DNA of 64,000 nucleotides from Elephas maximus indicus. Taxonomy: Eukaryota; Chordata; Mammalia; Proboscidea; Elephantidae. How positions within the stretch are numbered: position 1 is the first letter of the stretch; each line of letters opens with the position of its first letter. Made by a program: the position numbers and the translations under genes. Positions 1 through 10,961 of the stretch are shown here, in pieces. The stretch is taken from contig NC_064825.1 of the NCBI RefSeq assembly GCF_024166365.1, forward strand, positions 104,050,480 to 104,114,479. Reading direction: 5' to 3'. The notes beneath the pieces were generated by a model that was not told the origin of the DNA, searched no databases, and saw only the letters and a program-made list of their open reading frames with translations.

Positions 1-233
1 TACTTTGGATGCATTATCAAGCGGGATCAGTCCCTGGAGAAGGACATCATGCTTGGTAAAGTAGAAGGTCAGTGAAAAAGAGGAAGACCGTCAACGAGAT
101 GGATTGACACAGTGGCTGCAGCAATAGCCTCAAGCATAACAACGATTGTGAGGATGTCCCAGGAATGGGCAGTGTTTTGTTCTGTTGCTCACATGGTTGC
201 CGTGAGTCGGAACTGACTCAACTATAGCACACC
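1..233 (+). mobile_element. RTE LINE 3'-end fragment (unit A)
   Basis: This is the last ~230 bases of an RTE-clade LINE, matching the 3' part of the longer copies in this window (the stretch coding the receptor-like 'GHVVRRDQSLEKD' tail). It ends at GAGTCGGAACTGACTC. Equivalent fragments lie at 23,970-24,212 and 41,755-41,996, so it predates the duplications. It is followed almost directly by an AfroSINE. The window starts inside it or at its 5' truncation point. Confidence 0.85.
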
Positions 234-237
234 TAGG

Positions 238-402
238 AGAGTCCTAGTGGCCCAGAGGCTAAGAGATCAGCTGCTAACCAAAAAGTTGTTGGTTTGAATG
301 CACCAGCACCTCCTTGGAAACTCTACAGGGCAGTTATACTCTGGTCTATAGGCACCCTGCAAATCAGAATCGACTCAATGGCAGCAGGTTTGGTTGCTTT
401 TT
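238..402 (+). mobile_element. AfroSINE, tRNA-derived SINE
   Basis: A tRNA-like head (CAGCTGCTAACCAAAAAG, then a degenerate B-box GGTTTGAATGCACC) is followed by the body CTCCTTGGAAACTCTACAGG and the RTE-like tail AATCGACTCAATGGCAGCAG. The tail is shared with the RTE LINE that presumably mobilised it. Orthologous copies sit at 24,225-24,372 and 42,008-42,160. Confidence 0.85.
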
Positions 403-2730
403 AAAAAATTTTTTTTCTAAGCACACAGGAGATTGTTACTACTATTTTGTTTTTAATCTGTTTACACGTTAGGAAATGAACCACAGAGGAGTTAAGAATT
501 CTTCCCAAGATCAAGCAGCTAATAAAGGGCAGAGCAGAAATTTGGTCTCAGGTATTCCTTTTAACCATTTTTCTTCCAAATTCTTAATCCATGCCCTAAA
601 TAGTTATATTTTAATACGTTAAACAGTGTTTAACTAGTAATCTCCTTTTGATATAGTCACAGTAATTATAGTTATTTTAATACTACCTCAGAGGCAAGTT
701 TACATGAAGCAATTTTATCAACAGCATAAACACACACACAAACACAAATGTAAACATATGTCATTAAACATAATGATATAAGATAGCTATGTAATTAAAT
801 GTGTATATATGTATACATACATGCACACGTATACAAACATACACGCACATATATGTACATATACATGTAATCATGGAATTCCCAAATACTAAGAATATGT
901 GGTATTATTTTCATTGAAGTGCCCCTGCATTGGCTTTACTCTCTTCTCCCTAACTCCCCTCCAAGGCATGTTCCCCAAACTTTTCTGCAAAATTTTGAAA
1001 TCAACTGTTTTATGGTTAAGTGCATTGTTTTCAAAAAGACCAGATCTTGAATCTTCTACTTGCAACTTCTTTTATCTCGGGATACATTTCTTTGCACCTT
1101 AGGTCTTGTTTCCTTGTCTGTAAAGTGAGAACAATAATGTCCACCTTACTGGTTACAATGAGAATTGACTGGGAGAGCCCATGAGAACACATCTAACACA
1201 GTGCTGGGCAAACGTGTAGGACTGGGTCCCATTTTTGTGACTGTGCTTGCACCAAGGAGATAGAAGAATTGACACTTAGATCAATAATGCAGAGAAATAT
1301 TTAAACATACTATAAGTTCACAAAGAACAATCTCCAAATTTACCTCTAAAGAAGCCAGAAACTCATATTGTCTGTAGCATTTGATCCCAGGAAGAGCTCT
1401 GTATGTTTTTTCCTATACTGAGCAGCTGAGGATTTATGTCATTTACTATTCATATTTGTGTCTTTTTGTGTGAATTATATTTAAATCTTCTTTCATCCTC
1501 ATGATTAGTTTGGATTATTACAAGATATTATCTCCTGGCCGCATGGTTCCTGATGTCAAAGAGCTAGGTTAGTTATAGTCCTACACATTGTTGAATCTCT
1601 ATGAGCCTCAACTTTTTCATCTGTCAAATGAGGTTAATGATGCTTACTCATATCTTTTGATGGATTGGATTGAGGATGAAATATTATAATACTGTATGTA
1701 GAAAGTATGAAAATAATGATTTCTATATATGGAAAATAACAGTTTTTAATAAGAGGCAACACCACTGAGAAACTTACCTTAGTGCTGTTTATAGATGACT
1801 GTAATGATGTTTGGGATCTTCAAACTGATCTCCTCTTGGAATAAATAACTTTCAATATGAAAGCTATGAGACACTTGACTAGAAAATATTCAGATAATTC
1901 AATATCAAAGCAAAAGTTGATGAAGTTTGATATGAGTCTAAATCTTTCGTTCTAGCCTAAAAACTCAACCCTTTCCCCAGAAAATCTGGATTTGAATTTA
2001 GAAAAGATTCACTCGAAACACTAAAGAGAATTATCTTGTATACATGGTTCTGGTCTTGCAGGGGAAAAGGCAGAGAGTGTGGAGGACTCACATTTAAATG
2101 GGTTACTCCACGCATGGTGAATCTCGCTCTGGATGCATGAACAACAAGAACAAAAATCATTCTCACTTTGTACTGCATAGATATTTAAAGCCGTTTCCAT
2201 AAAGTCTTAGGGACTTGTCTTATAGTTGCTGCTTGCTCCCCCAGGAATAAATTATCTTCATTGACAGAAAGGCTTTGTCTTAGAAGCAGGTATCTTGGAA
2301 AGACTTGTTTGAGAAACAGCCAATTTTGAATAGAGGATTGTATTCCCTGCATTTGTAACCTAACCATGTCACAATCACCTTTTTCTATCTAAACCCAGAT
2401 TGGTAAGGAAGCAGAATGCCATGTGAATATCCTGGTAGCGTAATTCCTGTGTGTGGACCTGTGTGGAGTTTACCTGTGGACTCCTGTTACAAGGGAAACA
2501 TCTGTGTTTTTATCAATGTTGAACCTTTCCTAGAAAGTCATAATTGATTGCCTGAGAGCAATAGCAGCGAGAACGTAAAATTAATGGTTGATATTTTAAA
2601 TTAAATGCCCCCTGAAGTTGTTTTTCATATCTCAGATAGGTCTTTGGAAGTAGCCAGAAATCCCAGAAGGTGCCAGATTAGAGTATCCTCTGGGAATCCA
2701 GGGCTGGTCAGTATTGAAACCTAGGGAGCA
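403..2730. other. Non-coding flank present only in unit A
   Basis: No gene is visible. Positions 420-620 match B 24,370-24,590 and C 42,170-42,400 and look like the 3' half of a MIR (AAGTTAAGGACC-type motif). From about 650 onward the sequence has no counterpart in B or C. It contains an imperfect CA/TA-rich microsatellite (about 727-870) and two MIR-like segments (about 1,060-1,240 and 1,560-1,740) with the typical 'TCATCTGTCAAATGAGG' and 'ACACAGTGCTGGGCA' motifs. Confidence 0.6.
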
Positions 2731-3579
2731 TTAAAAAAAATGTAGAGCAGGCTTTTCCAGTTGTTCCACATCTTTGTCACTTTGTATTGTTAGTTGTTTT
2801 CATTTTAGTCATTCTAGTTTTTTTTTTTTTTTTTTTTAGGGGTACATAGCGGTGAATTACTGTGGTTTAGTTTGCATTTCCCTGGTGATTAAAGGTGCTG
2901 AGCATTTTTTTTTTTTTTCATGTTCTTATTGGCTATTTGTATATACTCTTTTATCATATACCTCCTTTTATGAAGTTTGAGTTCACGTCCTTTCCACATT
3001 TTAAAAATAGAGGTTCCGAGTTTCTTATTACTGAAATATGTATTCTTTACATACATGAGATACAAGTCATTTCTCATACACATATACTTTTCTCAAAATC
3101 TGCTTTTTGTCTTCTCACATTTTTGAAATGTGTCATTAAATGAGAAATTTTATAATTTTGACAAAGTCCAATGGTTCGTGCTTATTGTGTTATATCTAAG
3201 AAATATTGGCCCACCCAAAGTCATCAAGCTTTGTTAGAGAATTTTTATAATTTAGCTTTGAAACGTAGGTGTTGGACCCATTTAGAATTAATTTTTGTGT
3301 ATGGTGTGAAGTTACATTTGAGATTAATTTTTCCTGTATATGAATATTCAATTACTTCAGAATAATTTGTTGAAAAGTCTGTTCTTCCTTCACTGAATTA
3401 CTTTGACATCTTTGTAATAAAATTACATATTTGAGTCTATTTTTCAACTTTCTTTCTATTTTACTTATCTGTATGTTTATGCCCATACCACTCAGTCTTG
3501 ATTAGTGGAACTTTATAGTGAAGTCTTAAAATTAGGTAGAGTAAATCCTCCAACTGTGCTCTTTTTTTTTTTTTTTTGA
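2731..3579 (-). mobile_element. Old L1 remnant (ORF2 region, antisense)
   Basis: Read on the minus strand this resembles ancient L1 ORF2: the plus strand shows GTTTGCATTTCCCTGGTGAT near 2,870, a 'TTGGACCCATTTAGAATTAA' stretch near 3,275, and 'CCATACCACTCAGTCTTGAT' near 3,484, the same order as in mammalian L1. No long reading frame survives. The element continues at 4,097 on the other side of an LTR insertion. Units B and C retain only the part after the LTR site (27,785 and 45,595 onward). Confidence 0.65.
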
Positions 3580-3584
3580 GAGTG

Positions 3585-4091
3585 TGTCATGTATTGTATT
3601 GTGTCCCCCACAAATATCTGTCAACTCGGCTAGGCCATGCTTCACAGTGTTGTGTGATTGTCTACCATTTTGTCATCTGATGTGTTGTAAATCTTACCTC
3701 TATGATTTTAATGGGGCAGGATTAGAGGCAGTTATGTTAATGAGGTAGGAGTCAATCTACAAGATTAGGTTGTGTTTTGGGTCAATCTCTTTTGAGATAT
3801 AAAAGAGACAGGTAAGCAGAGAGACAGGGGAGCCTCATATTACCAAGAAAGCAATGCTGGGAGCAGAACACATTCCCTGGACCTGAGATTCCTGCACTGA
3901 GAAGTTCCTAGACCAGAAGATTGATGACAAGGACCTTCCTTGAGAGCCAACAAAATGAGAAAGGCTTCCCCTGGAGCTAATGCCCTGAATTCAGACTTGT
4001 AGCCTACTAGACTTTGAGAGAATAAATTTCTCTTTGTTAAAGCCACCCACTTGTGGTATTTCTGTCATAGAAGCAGTAGATAACTAAGACA
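3585..4091 (+). mobile_element. Solo LTR fossil, MaLR/ERVL-like
   Basis: A 507-bp element begins TGTCATGTATTG and ends TAACTAAGACA, with the MaLR-like 3' hallmarks AATAAATTTCTCTTTG and AAGCCACCCACTTGTGG. It is flanked by a perfect 5-bp target duplication GAGTG (3,580-3,584 and 4,092-4,096), as expected for ERVL/MaLR integration. It lies inside the old L1. It is a non-coding solo LTR with no internal region. Confidence 0.8.
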
Positions 4092-4096
4092 GAGTG

Positions 4097-4465
4097 GTTT
4101 GCTTTTCTAAGCTCTCTTACATTTCTTTATAATTTTCAGAATAAATCTTGTCAATTTCTCCACAAACCCTGTTGGAATTTTTACTGAAATTGAATTGATA
4201 CTATCGAATTGGTATGGTAAAAAAAATTAAGCTTTCATATCTATATACATGGTATACCTCTACAATTATTATTTATTTATTGTGATGAGTATATACTTAA
4301 CAAAGATTTTGCCATTAAAACACTTTTTAGGTGTACAATTTGGTGACATTTACTCCATTTATCATGTTGTGCAGCTATCACTATCCCTTTTCAAATTTTT
4401 TCATCTCCTTTAATACAAGCTCAGTGTCCCCTAAACAATGACTACTCTTTACCCATTTTTCACAC
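4097..4465 (-). mobile_element. L1-derived remnant continuing past the LTR
   Basis: Positions 4,097-4,230 continue the old L1 interrupted at 3,580 (AATTTCTCCACAAACCCTG is an L1 ORF2-like antisense stretch). Positions 4,255-4,465 (TACAATTTGGTGACATTTAC, CATGTTGTGCAGCTATCAC) resemble an L1 3' UTR. Counterparts are 27,785-28,160 and 45,595-45,970. Family assignment is approximate. Confidence 0.5.
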
Positions 4466-4469
4466 TCCT

Positions 4470-4785
4470 ATTGTTGTTAGATGCCATCTAGTCTGTTCTG
4501 ACTCCTAGTGATCCTATGTGCAACAGAATGAAACACAGCCAGGTCCTGTGCCATCCTCACTATCGTTGGTATGTTTGAGCCCATTGTTGCAGCCACTGTG
4601 TCAATCCATCTTGTTGATGTTTTTCCCTTTTTGCTGACCCTCTGCTTCACTGAGCATGGTGTGCTCCTCCAGGAACTGGTCCCTCCTGATAACATCTCCA
4701 AAGTATGCAAGACAAAGTCTCCCAGTTCATGCTTCTGAGGAGCATTCTGGCTGTATTTCTTCTGAGACAAATTTGTTTCCTGTCA
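4470..4785 (-). mobile_element. RTE LINE 3'-end fragment (antisense)
   Basis: A 5'-truncated RTE 3' end on the minus strand starts TTGTTGTTAGATGCCATC and runs through the conserved stretch that in longer copies encodes the C-terminal 'EKDIMLG' region. It is orthologous to 28,163-28,475 (B) and the split copy 45,972-46,066 plus 48,074-48,290 (C), so it is ancestral to the duplications. Confidence 0.85.
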
Positions 4786-4794
4786 TCACCCTTT

Positions 4795-4990
4795 ATGACA
4801 TACTCTCTGGCGCAAACAGTGAAAGTGCTCAGCTGCTAACTGAAAGGTTGGAGGTATGAGTCCCCACTGAGGCTCCCTTGAGGAAAGGCCTGGCAGTCTA
4901 CTTCTGAAAAACTAGTCGTTGAAAACCCCATGGATCAAAATTTTACTCACATGGAATTCTCATGAGTCAGTGTCCACTCTAGAGCATATG
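4795..4990 (+). mobile_element. AfroSINE (diverged)
   Basis: A diverged SINE with CAGCTGCTAACTGAAAGG, body 'GGCAGTCTACTTCTGAAAAA' and RTE-like tail ATGAGTCAGTGTCCACTC, abutting the preceding RTE fragment. Orthologous copies are at 28,485-28,680 and 48,295-48,485. Confidence 0.75.
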
Positions 4991-5039
4991 TTTTTTTTTT
5001 TTTTCCTCTGTTTTTACAACTGTTATGGCAGAGAGCTTA

Positions 5040-5250
5040 ATATCTCTGGCTCTTGAAATGGACCAAACTGAATCTGAATCTTATTTCCCATGTTTACCAA
5101 TGACCTTGAATGAATGACAAAACATTTATAAACCACTGATGCCTGTCTTTAAAATAAGGATATTGGTAACACACATCTCAAATTGATGTTGTAAGACATA
5201 GTCTTTGTAAAGTTCTTAGTCCAGTTTCTGCACATAGTAAACATGCAGCA
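5040..5250 (+). mobile_element. MIR-like ancient SINE
   Basis: The segment has MIR features: 'GAATCTGAATCTTATTTCCC', 'TGACCTTGAATGAATGACAA', 'TTTAAAATAAGGATATTGG' and a 'GTAAAGTTCTTAGTCCAG' end. It is shared with B (28,725-28,930) and C (48,540-48,750). Non-coding. Confidence 0.6.
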
Positions 5251-5719
5251 TGTTTTAGGTGCTAATATTATGTCCACCTCAACCCTTTCCTGACCGTCCA
5301 TAAGAAGAGTTTTCTGTGATTTCTTTTGATTTTCTATATCTATTAGGTTTGAAATATATGTTGTCCTTTGAGTCGAATGATTTAAATTTTCAGCCAGTAA
5401 TGCAAAATGACATTTCCTTTTATTTTCCATAACTGTCCCTGTTCCAAACTCCAAAGGATTCTAGTGTTTTGGAATCTGAAACTTGTGACCATGTTTGTCC
5501 TGTCTTTTTCAAGATTTTACAAACTCTGATCATATCCACCACCAGCTCTCACCCTTCAAAAGTATGTCCCATTGCTGTCAAGTAGACTGAAGTGTATAAG
5601 CTCACCTAATTTATGAAAAATTTATCCTTTGTTTGCCAAATAATCTACTGTTCATCATGTTGAGTATTTCCCACTTTTTACATAAGAAAGAAACAAACTA
5701 GAAATTAATATAAAAGCAA
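5251..5719. other. Non-coding flank shared by all three units
   Basis: No gene, RNA or recognisable young repeat. The sequence aligns with B 28,931-29,410 and C 48,751-49,225, and has only short, non-conserved reading frames. Confidence 0.6.
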
Positions 5720-6075
5720 ATTCTTTTTTCAAAAAACTTTCTATTGTGCATTAGGTGAAAGTTAACAGGCCATATTAGTTTATCAATTGATAATTTGTAT
5801 GTAAAGTATTCCATGATATTGGTTTAATTTCCCACAATGGGTCAACACTCTTCCCATATTCACCCTAGATTCCTTGTTCCCCTTTGTCCTGATTTTCTAC
5901 CCCTTCCTGCCTTCCCATCTCTGCTTTTGGGTAAATGTTACCCTTTTGATCTTGTATAAATGATTGTTTTAAGGAACACTTTTCTCTCAGGTGTTGTTAA
6001 TTTTATGGGCTGTTTATGGTTTGATTGGAAGGTAAAAAAAAAATTTCAGTCTGAATTTGATTTTTTTGTTCTATA
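5720..6075 (-). mobile_element. L1 3' UTR remnant (antisense)
   Basis: The order of short matches (AAAAAACTTTCTATTGTGC, CCTGCCTTCCCATCTCTGC, TTTTGTTCTATAATTG) parallels the 3' UTR of the younger L1 copies at 46,081 and 57,447 in this window. That identifies it as an older afrotherian L1 tail. Better preserved copies are at 29,410-29,850 (B) and 49,225-49,670 (C). Confidence 0.55.
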
Positions 6076-6276
6076 ATTGAAAAGCAATTTTTTAACTATC
6101 AGAGTACGTATTTAAAATTAGTCTCTGAGAGCCAATACATTGGTGAGTTCATCAGAAAATAGTTCGTGTTTGTCCCCAAACTTCTATGTCAAGAAATAAC
6201 TGAACATTCACCGGGTCCTCAGACAAAATACATTTTTGTCTTCTTTCACTTTATCACATATTGATAAGTTACTAAT

Positions 6277-9056
6277 GTTGCTGTTGTTGTTAGGTGCCAT
6301 CGAGTCGGTTCTGACTCATAGCGACCCTATGCACAACAGAACAAAACACTGCCCGGCCCTGTGTTATCCTTACAATCGTTGTTATGCTTGAGCTCATTGT
6401 TGCAGCCACTGTGTCAATCCATCTCGTTGAGGGTCTTTCTCTTTTCTGCTGACCCTGGTCTCTGCCAAGCATGATGTCCTTCTCCAGGGACTGATCCTTC
6501 CTGACAACATGTCCAAAGTACATAAGATGCAGTTTCGCTATCCTTGCCTCTAAAGATCATTCTGGCCACACTTCTTCCAAGACAGATTTCTTCGTTCTTT
6601 TGGCAGTCCATGGTATATTCAATATTCTTCGCCAACACAACAATTCAAAGGCATCAACTCTTCTTTGGACTTCCTTATTCATTGTCCAGCTTTCACATGC
6701 ATATGATGTGATTGAAAATACCATGGCTTGGGTCAGGCGCACCTTAGTCTTCAGGGTGACATCTTTGCTCTTCAACATTTTGAAGAGGTCCTTTGCAGCA
6801 GATTTGCCCAATGCAATGCATCTTTTGATTTCTTGACTGCTGCTTCCATGGCTGTTGATTGTGGATCCAAGTAAAACGAAATCCTTGACAATTTCAATCT
6901 TTTCTCCGTTTATCACGATGTTGCTCATTGGTCCAGTTGTGAGGATTTTGTTTTCTTTATGTTGAGGTGCAGTTCATACTGAAGGCTGTGGTCTTTGATC
7001 TTTATTAGTAAGTGCTTCAGGTCCTCTTCACTTTCAGCAAGCAAGGTTGTGTCATCTGCATAACGCAGGTTGTTAATGAGTCTTTCTCCAATCCTGATGC
7101 TCTATTCTTCTTCATATAGTCCAGCTTCTTGTATTATTTTATTTGTTCAGCATACAGATTAAATAGGTATGGTGAAAGAATACAACCCTGACGCACACTT
7201 TTCCAATCAGTATCCGCTTGTTCTGTCCAAACAACTGCCTCTTGATCTATGTAAAGGTTCCTCATGAGCACAATTAAGTGTTCTGGAATTCCCATTCTTC
7301 GCAATGTTATCCATAGTTTGCTATGATCCACACAGTTGAATGCCTTTGCATAGTCAATAAAACACAGGTAAACATCCTTCTGGTATTCTATGCTTTCAGC
7401 CAGAATCTATCTGTCATCAGCAGTGATATCCCTGGTTCCACGTCCTCTTCTGAAACTGGCCTGAATTTCTGGCAGTTCCCTGTCGATATAGTGCTGCAGC
7501 CATTTTTGAATGATTTTCAGCAAAATTTTGCTTGCGTGTGATATTAATGATATTGTTCAATAATTTCCACATACGGTTGGATCACCTTTCTTGGGAATAG
7601 GTATAAATATGGATCTCTTCCAGTCAGTTGGTCAGGAAGCTGTCTTCCACATTTCTTGGCATAGACGAGTGAGCCCCTCCAGTGCTGCTTCTGTTTGTTG
7701 AAACATCTCAATTGATATTCCATCAATTCCTGGAGTCTTGTTTTTTGCCAATGCCTTCAGAGCAGCTTGGACTTCTTCCTTCAGTACCATCGGTTCCTGA
7801 TCATATGCTGCCTCTTGAAATGGTTGAACATCGACTAATTCTTTTTGGTATAATGACTCTGTGTAGTCCTTCCATCTTCTTTTGATGCTTCCTGCATCGT
7901 TTAATATTTTTCCCATGTAATCCTTCACTATTACAACTCGAGGCTTGAATTTTTCCTTCAGTTCTTTCAGCTTGAGAAACGCCAAGTGTGTTCCTCCATT
8001 TTGGTTTTCCATCTCCAGCTCTTTGCACATGTCATTATAATACTTTACTTTGTCTTCTCCAGAGGCCCTTTGAAATCTTCTGTTCACTTCTTTTACTTCA
8101 TCAATTCTTCCTTTTGCTTTAGCTGCTCTATGCTCAAGATCAAGTTTCAGAGTCTCCTCTGACATCCATCTTGGTCTTTTCTTCCTTTCCTGTCTTTTCA
8201 GTGACCTCTTGCTTTCTTCATGGATGATGTCCATGATGTCATTCCACAACTCACCTGGTCTTTGGTCACTAGTGTTCAATACACCAAATCTGTTCTTCAG
8301 ACGGTCTCTAAATTCAGGCGGGATGTACTCAAGGTCATATTTTGGCTCTTGTGGACTTGCTCTGACTTTCTTCAGTTTCAGCTTGAACTTGCATGTGAGC
8401 AATTGATGGTCTGTTCCACAGTTGGCCCCTGGCCTTGTTCTGACAGATGATATCGAGCTTTTCCATCATCTCTTTCCACAGATGTAGTCAATTTGATTTC
8501 TGTGTGTTCCATTTGGTGAGGTCCATGTGTACAGTCACTGTTTATGTTGGTGAAAGAAGGTATTTGCAATGAAGAAGTCATTGGTCTTGCAAAATTCTAT
8601 CATTTGATCTCTGGCATTGTTTCTATCACCAAGACCATACTTTCCAACTACTGATCCTTCTTCTTTGTTTCCAACTTTAGCATTCCAATCACCAGTAATT
8701 ATCAATGCATTTTGATTGCATGTTCGAACAATTTCAGATCAGAGCAGCTGGTAGAAATCTTCTATTTCTTCATCTTTGGCCCAAATGGTTGGTGCGTAAA
8801 TTTGCATAATGAAATGGAATGCATAAACATAGATATCCTAGGCATTAGTGAGCTGAAATGGACTGGTATTGACCATTTTGAATTGGACAATCATATAATC
8901 TACTATGCTGGGGATGACAACTCAAAGAGGAATGGTGTTGCATTCATCATCAAAGAGAACATTTCAAGATCTATCCTGAAGTACAACACTGTCAGTGATA
9001 GGATAATATCCCTATGCCTACAAAGGAGACCAGTTAATACGACTATTATTCAAAGC
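6277..9056 (-). mobile_element. RTE LINE with 5' inversion, unit A only
   Basis: This RTE copy occupies the minus strand from 6,277 to about 8,804. The reading frame at 7,632-8,402 (256 residues) covers the endonuclease-RT linker and the RT entry motif 'KNKTPGIDGISIEMF'; further pieces at 7,134-7,331 hold 'VRQGCILSPYLFNLYAEQ' and at 6,557-6,928 the 'DFVLLGSTINSHG' region. From about 8,807 to 9,054 the element continues in the opposite orientation (frame 8,712-9,062: 'DILGISELKWTGIDHFELDN', the apurinic-endonuclease-like domain). The element breakpoints meet almost exactly. A 7-bp target duplication TACTAAT flanks it (6,270-6,276 and 9,057-9,063), and units B (near 30,050) and C (near 49,850) have the empty site. 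The 5' ~0.5 kb is missing. Frames are broken, so it is not expected to be active. Confidence 0.9.
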
Positions 9057-9063
9057 TACTAAT

Positions 9064-9998
9064 AGCTAGATGTAACTCATACCCTGAATTCTACACCCAT
9101 TCGCTTTTGCAGTTTTGTGATAAAAGAATAATTGAGCCAATTTCCTAATCATCTAAGAAATGTGAAAGCATGGTGAGGTTCACTACAAAAATAGCCTATC
9201 TTCTTGCCAGTTTGCTGCAAATTTATGTCAAGGAGCTTTGTAGAAAATCACAGTAATTCATTTGGAAATATTTTTCTTTTAGTACGGTTGACAACGTCAA
9301 ACAGCATGTAGTTATAAATTACCAACTAGTCACTAGCCAGGTCTATGCAGACTCATACCTTTCAAACCTGACCTGTCTGTGAAAGCAAGTTCACCCTCAG
9401 ATTGGTTCAAAAAAGAAGACCAAAGAATTTCAAGAGGAGAATTTCAAAGAAAAGAAAGGAATGTCAGACACTTAGCTTGTTGTCTCTGTAATAAACAGAA
9501 GTAGAATGGGACTCATAAAGTACGAAGGCTTTGAGTAACATGGGCTTATATTTGAATTATGATTCATTCAAATCTTAGCTAATTTGTCTTAAGCAATATA
9601 ATTAACCCCTCTGAACCTGGGTTTCTTACTTTGAAAAACAGGAATAACAATAGTATTGAATTTATACGACTGTTGCGAGAATTAACTGTCAGAAGGAATA
9701 AAAACGCTTTACAAATAGTAAATGCTCAATAAAGAGTTGATAATTCTTTATATTACATTGTTTTATTGATGCTCACACCCTCCAGTTGGTAGGGGCACCT
9801 TTATGTTCAAATAATGAAATATTTTAGGCAGAAGAAAGTTCCAAAGTTTGAAGCTCTAGTCCTTGTGCTTTCTGTGCCTAATAGGAAAGTCAGCCCTGCT
9901 CACAATATGGGCGCTCATAGCAAATTGATCCAGACAAGAGAAACGACTGTCCTAAGTTTAATCAAGAATTATTTTTTAAATTATTTCATTTACAAGGT
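9064..9998. other. Flank downstream of OR gene A, with a MIR
   Basis: No gene. Shared with B and C. Positions about 9,560-9,750 are MIR-like ('ACCCCTCTGAACCTGGGTTT', 'GTAAATGCTCAATAAAG'). In B and C this MIR carries an inverted SINE pair, and C has a further SINE at its end. Confidence 0.6.
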
Positions 9999-10961
9999 TT
10001 ATTTATCCCTGATTTTCAGTATTTGCCCCCAGAGCTTCTTCATGACATTTTTCACTTCTGCGTTTCTCAGGGTATAGATTAAAGGGTTCAACATAGGAGT
10101 TACTAGGGTGCAAAATACAGTCACAGCCTTATCAGCAGGGAAGGAGGTCATAGGTCTTAGGTAGAGGAATGAACAAGGTACAAAGAATAAGACGACAACA
10201 GTGACATGAGAAGCACACGTAGAGAGGGCTTTGCTGCGCCCTTCAGAGCTGTAAGTCCTCAGGGAGCACAGAATGATGACATAGGAAGTGACCAACACAG
10301 AAAATATGAGTAAACAAAGTGAGCCACTATTGGCAGCAATCAGGGGCCCCAAAGTGCGAGTGTCTGTGCAGGCCAGTTCCAGGAGAGGTATTAAATCACA
10401 CATAAAATGGTCAATGACATTGAGGCCACAGAATGGTAACTGGGCCATGAACAAAAGCTGGATTCCTCCATGAACAAATGCCAGAATCCCAGCCATCCCC
10501 ACCAGAAAACTACACAGAGGCTTGCTCATGAGAATTGTGTAGTGTAAGGGCTTACAGATGGCCACGTAGCGATCATAGGCCATTGCCATTAACAAGATGA
10601 TCTCAGCTGCAGCAAAAAAATGTTCAGCAAAGAGCTGAGTCATGCAGCCATTGAAGGATATGGTGTTTTTCTCAGAGATCAAGTCAAAGATCATTTTGGG
10701 AGCTATGGAGGAAGAGTAGAAAGCATCTATAATGGACAAACAGGACAGAAAAAAGTACATGGGAGATCCCAGGGCTGGGCTGATGAAGACAGTGACTGAG
10801 ATGAGCAGATTACCTGCTAGTGTCATCAGGTAGGTGATTAAAAACAGAGGGAATAAGAGCTTCTGCAGCTGTGGATTCTGAGTCAGGCCCAGCAAGATGA
10901 ATTCTGTTACGTTGTTCATCTTTTTAACCAATGCAGCCTGGGTTGAGGGCATGTGTCCCAT
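9999..10961 (-). CDS. Olfactory receptor, class II family-4-like (copy A)
   Basis: An intact 320-residue seven-transmembrane odorant receptor of the rhodopsin-like GPCR class, expected in olfactory sensory neuron cilia coupled to G-olf. Visible hallmarks: N-glycosylation site N17-V-T, TM1 'GN' at 50-51, '[10 protein letters not shown]' in TM2 (68-76), disulfide cysteine C106, '[12 protein letters not shown]' (127-138) with DRY intact, ECL2 cysteines C178, C188 and C198, 'KALSTCASH' at TM6 (244-252), and '[12 protein letters not shown]' in TM7 (289-300). The likely start is the internal Met15 (10,919), because ORs of this family begin 'M-N-N-V-T-E-F'; that gives 306 residues, a normal length. 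The upstream in-frame ATG at 10,961 is conserved in all three copies. The coding region has no intron, as usual for ORs. Family-4 placement (OR4C/OR4P-like) is by recall, and ligand is unknown. Of the three copies this one has the most canonical motifs. Confidence 0.95.
   Translation of the reverse strand: MGHMPSTQAALVKKMNNVTEFILLGLTQNPQLQKLLFPLFLITYLMTLAGNLLISVTVFISPALGSPMYFFLSCLSIIDAFYSSSIAPKMIFDLISEKNTISFNGCMTQLFAEHFFAAAEIILLMAMAYDRYVAICKPLHYTILMSKPLCSFLVGMAGILAFVHGGIQLLFMAQLPFCGLNVIDHFMCDLIPLLELACTDTRTLGPLIAANSGSLCLLIFSVLVTSYVIILCSLRTYSSEGRSKALSTCASHVTVVVLFFVPCSFLYLRPMTSFPADKAVTVFCTLVTPMLNPLIYTLRNAEVKNVMKKLWGQILKIRDK

Noticed and set aside
238-402. tRNA-like A and B boxes in the SINEs
   Set aside because: They belong to tRNA-derived SINEs. 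No cloverleaf with intact anticodon and acceptor stems was seen, so they are not tRNA genes.
727-870. CA/TA-rich stretch as a possible regulatory or Z-DNA element
   Set aside because: Imperfect microsatellite in a repeat-rich flank; no supporting context.
4477-4770. Open frame of 97 residues with 'TRWIDTVAATMGSN'
   Set aside because: It is the 3' end of an RTE LINE; the same peptide recurs at 6,290-6,523 and 19,163-19,345. Not a host gene.
9994-10003. AATAAA overlapping the OR stop codon (minus strand), also in copies B and C
   Set aside because: A hexamer this close to the stop leaves no room for a normal 3' UTR and is probably an accident of A/T-rich sequence.
10288-10473. Short frame antisense to OR gene A
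   Set aside because: Overlaps conserved OR codons on the other strand and is not preserved in copies B and C.
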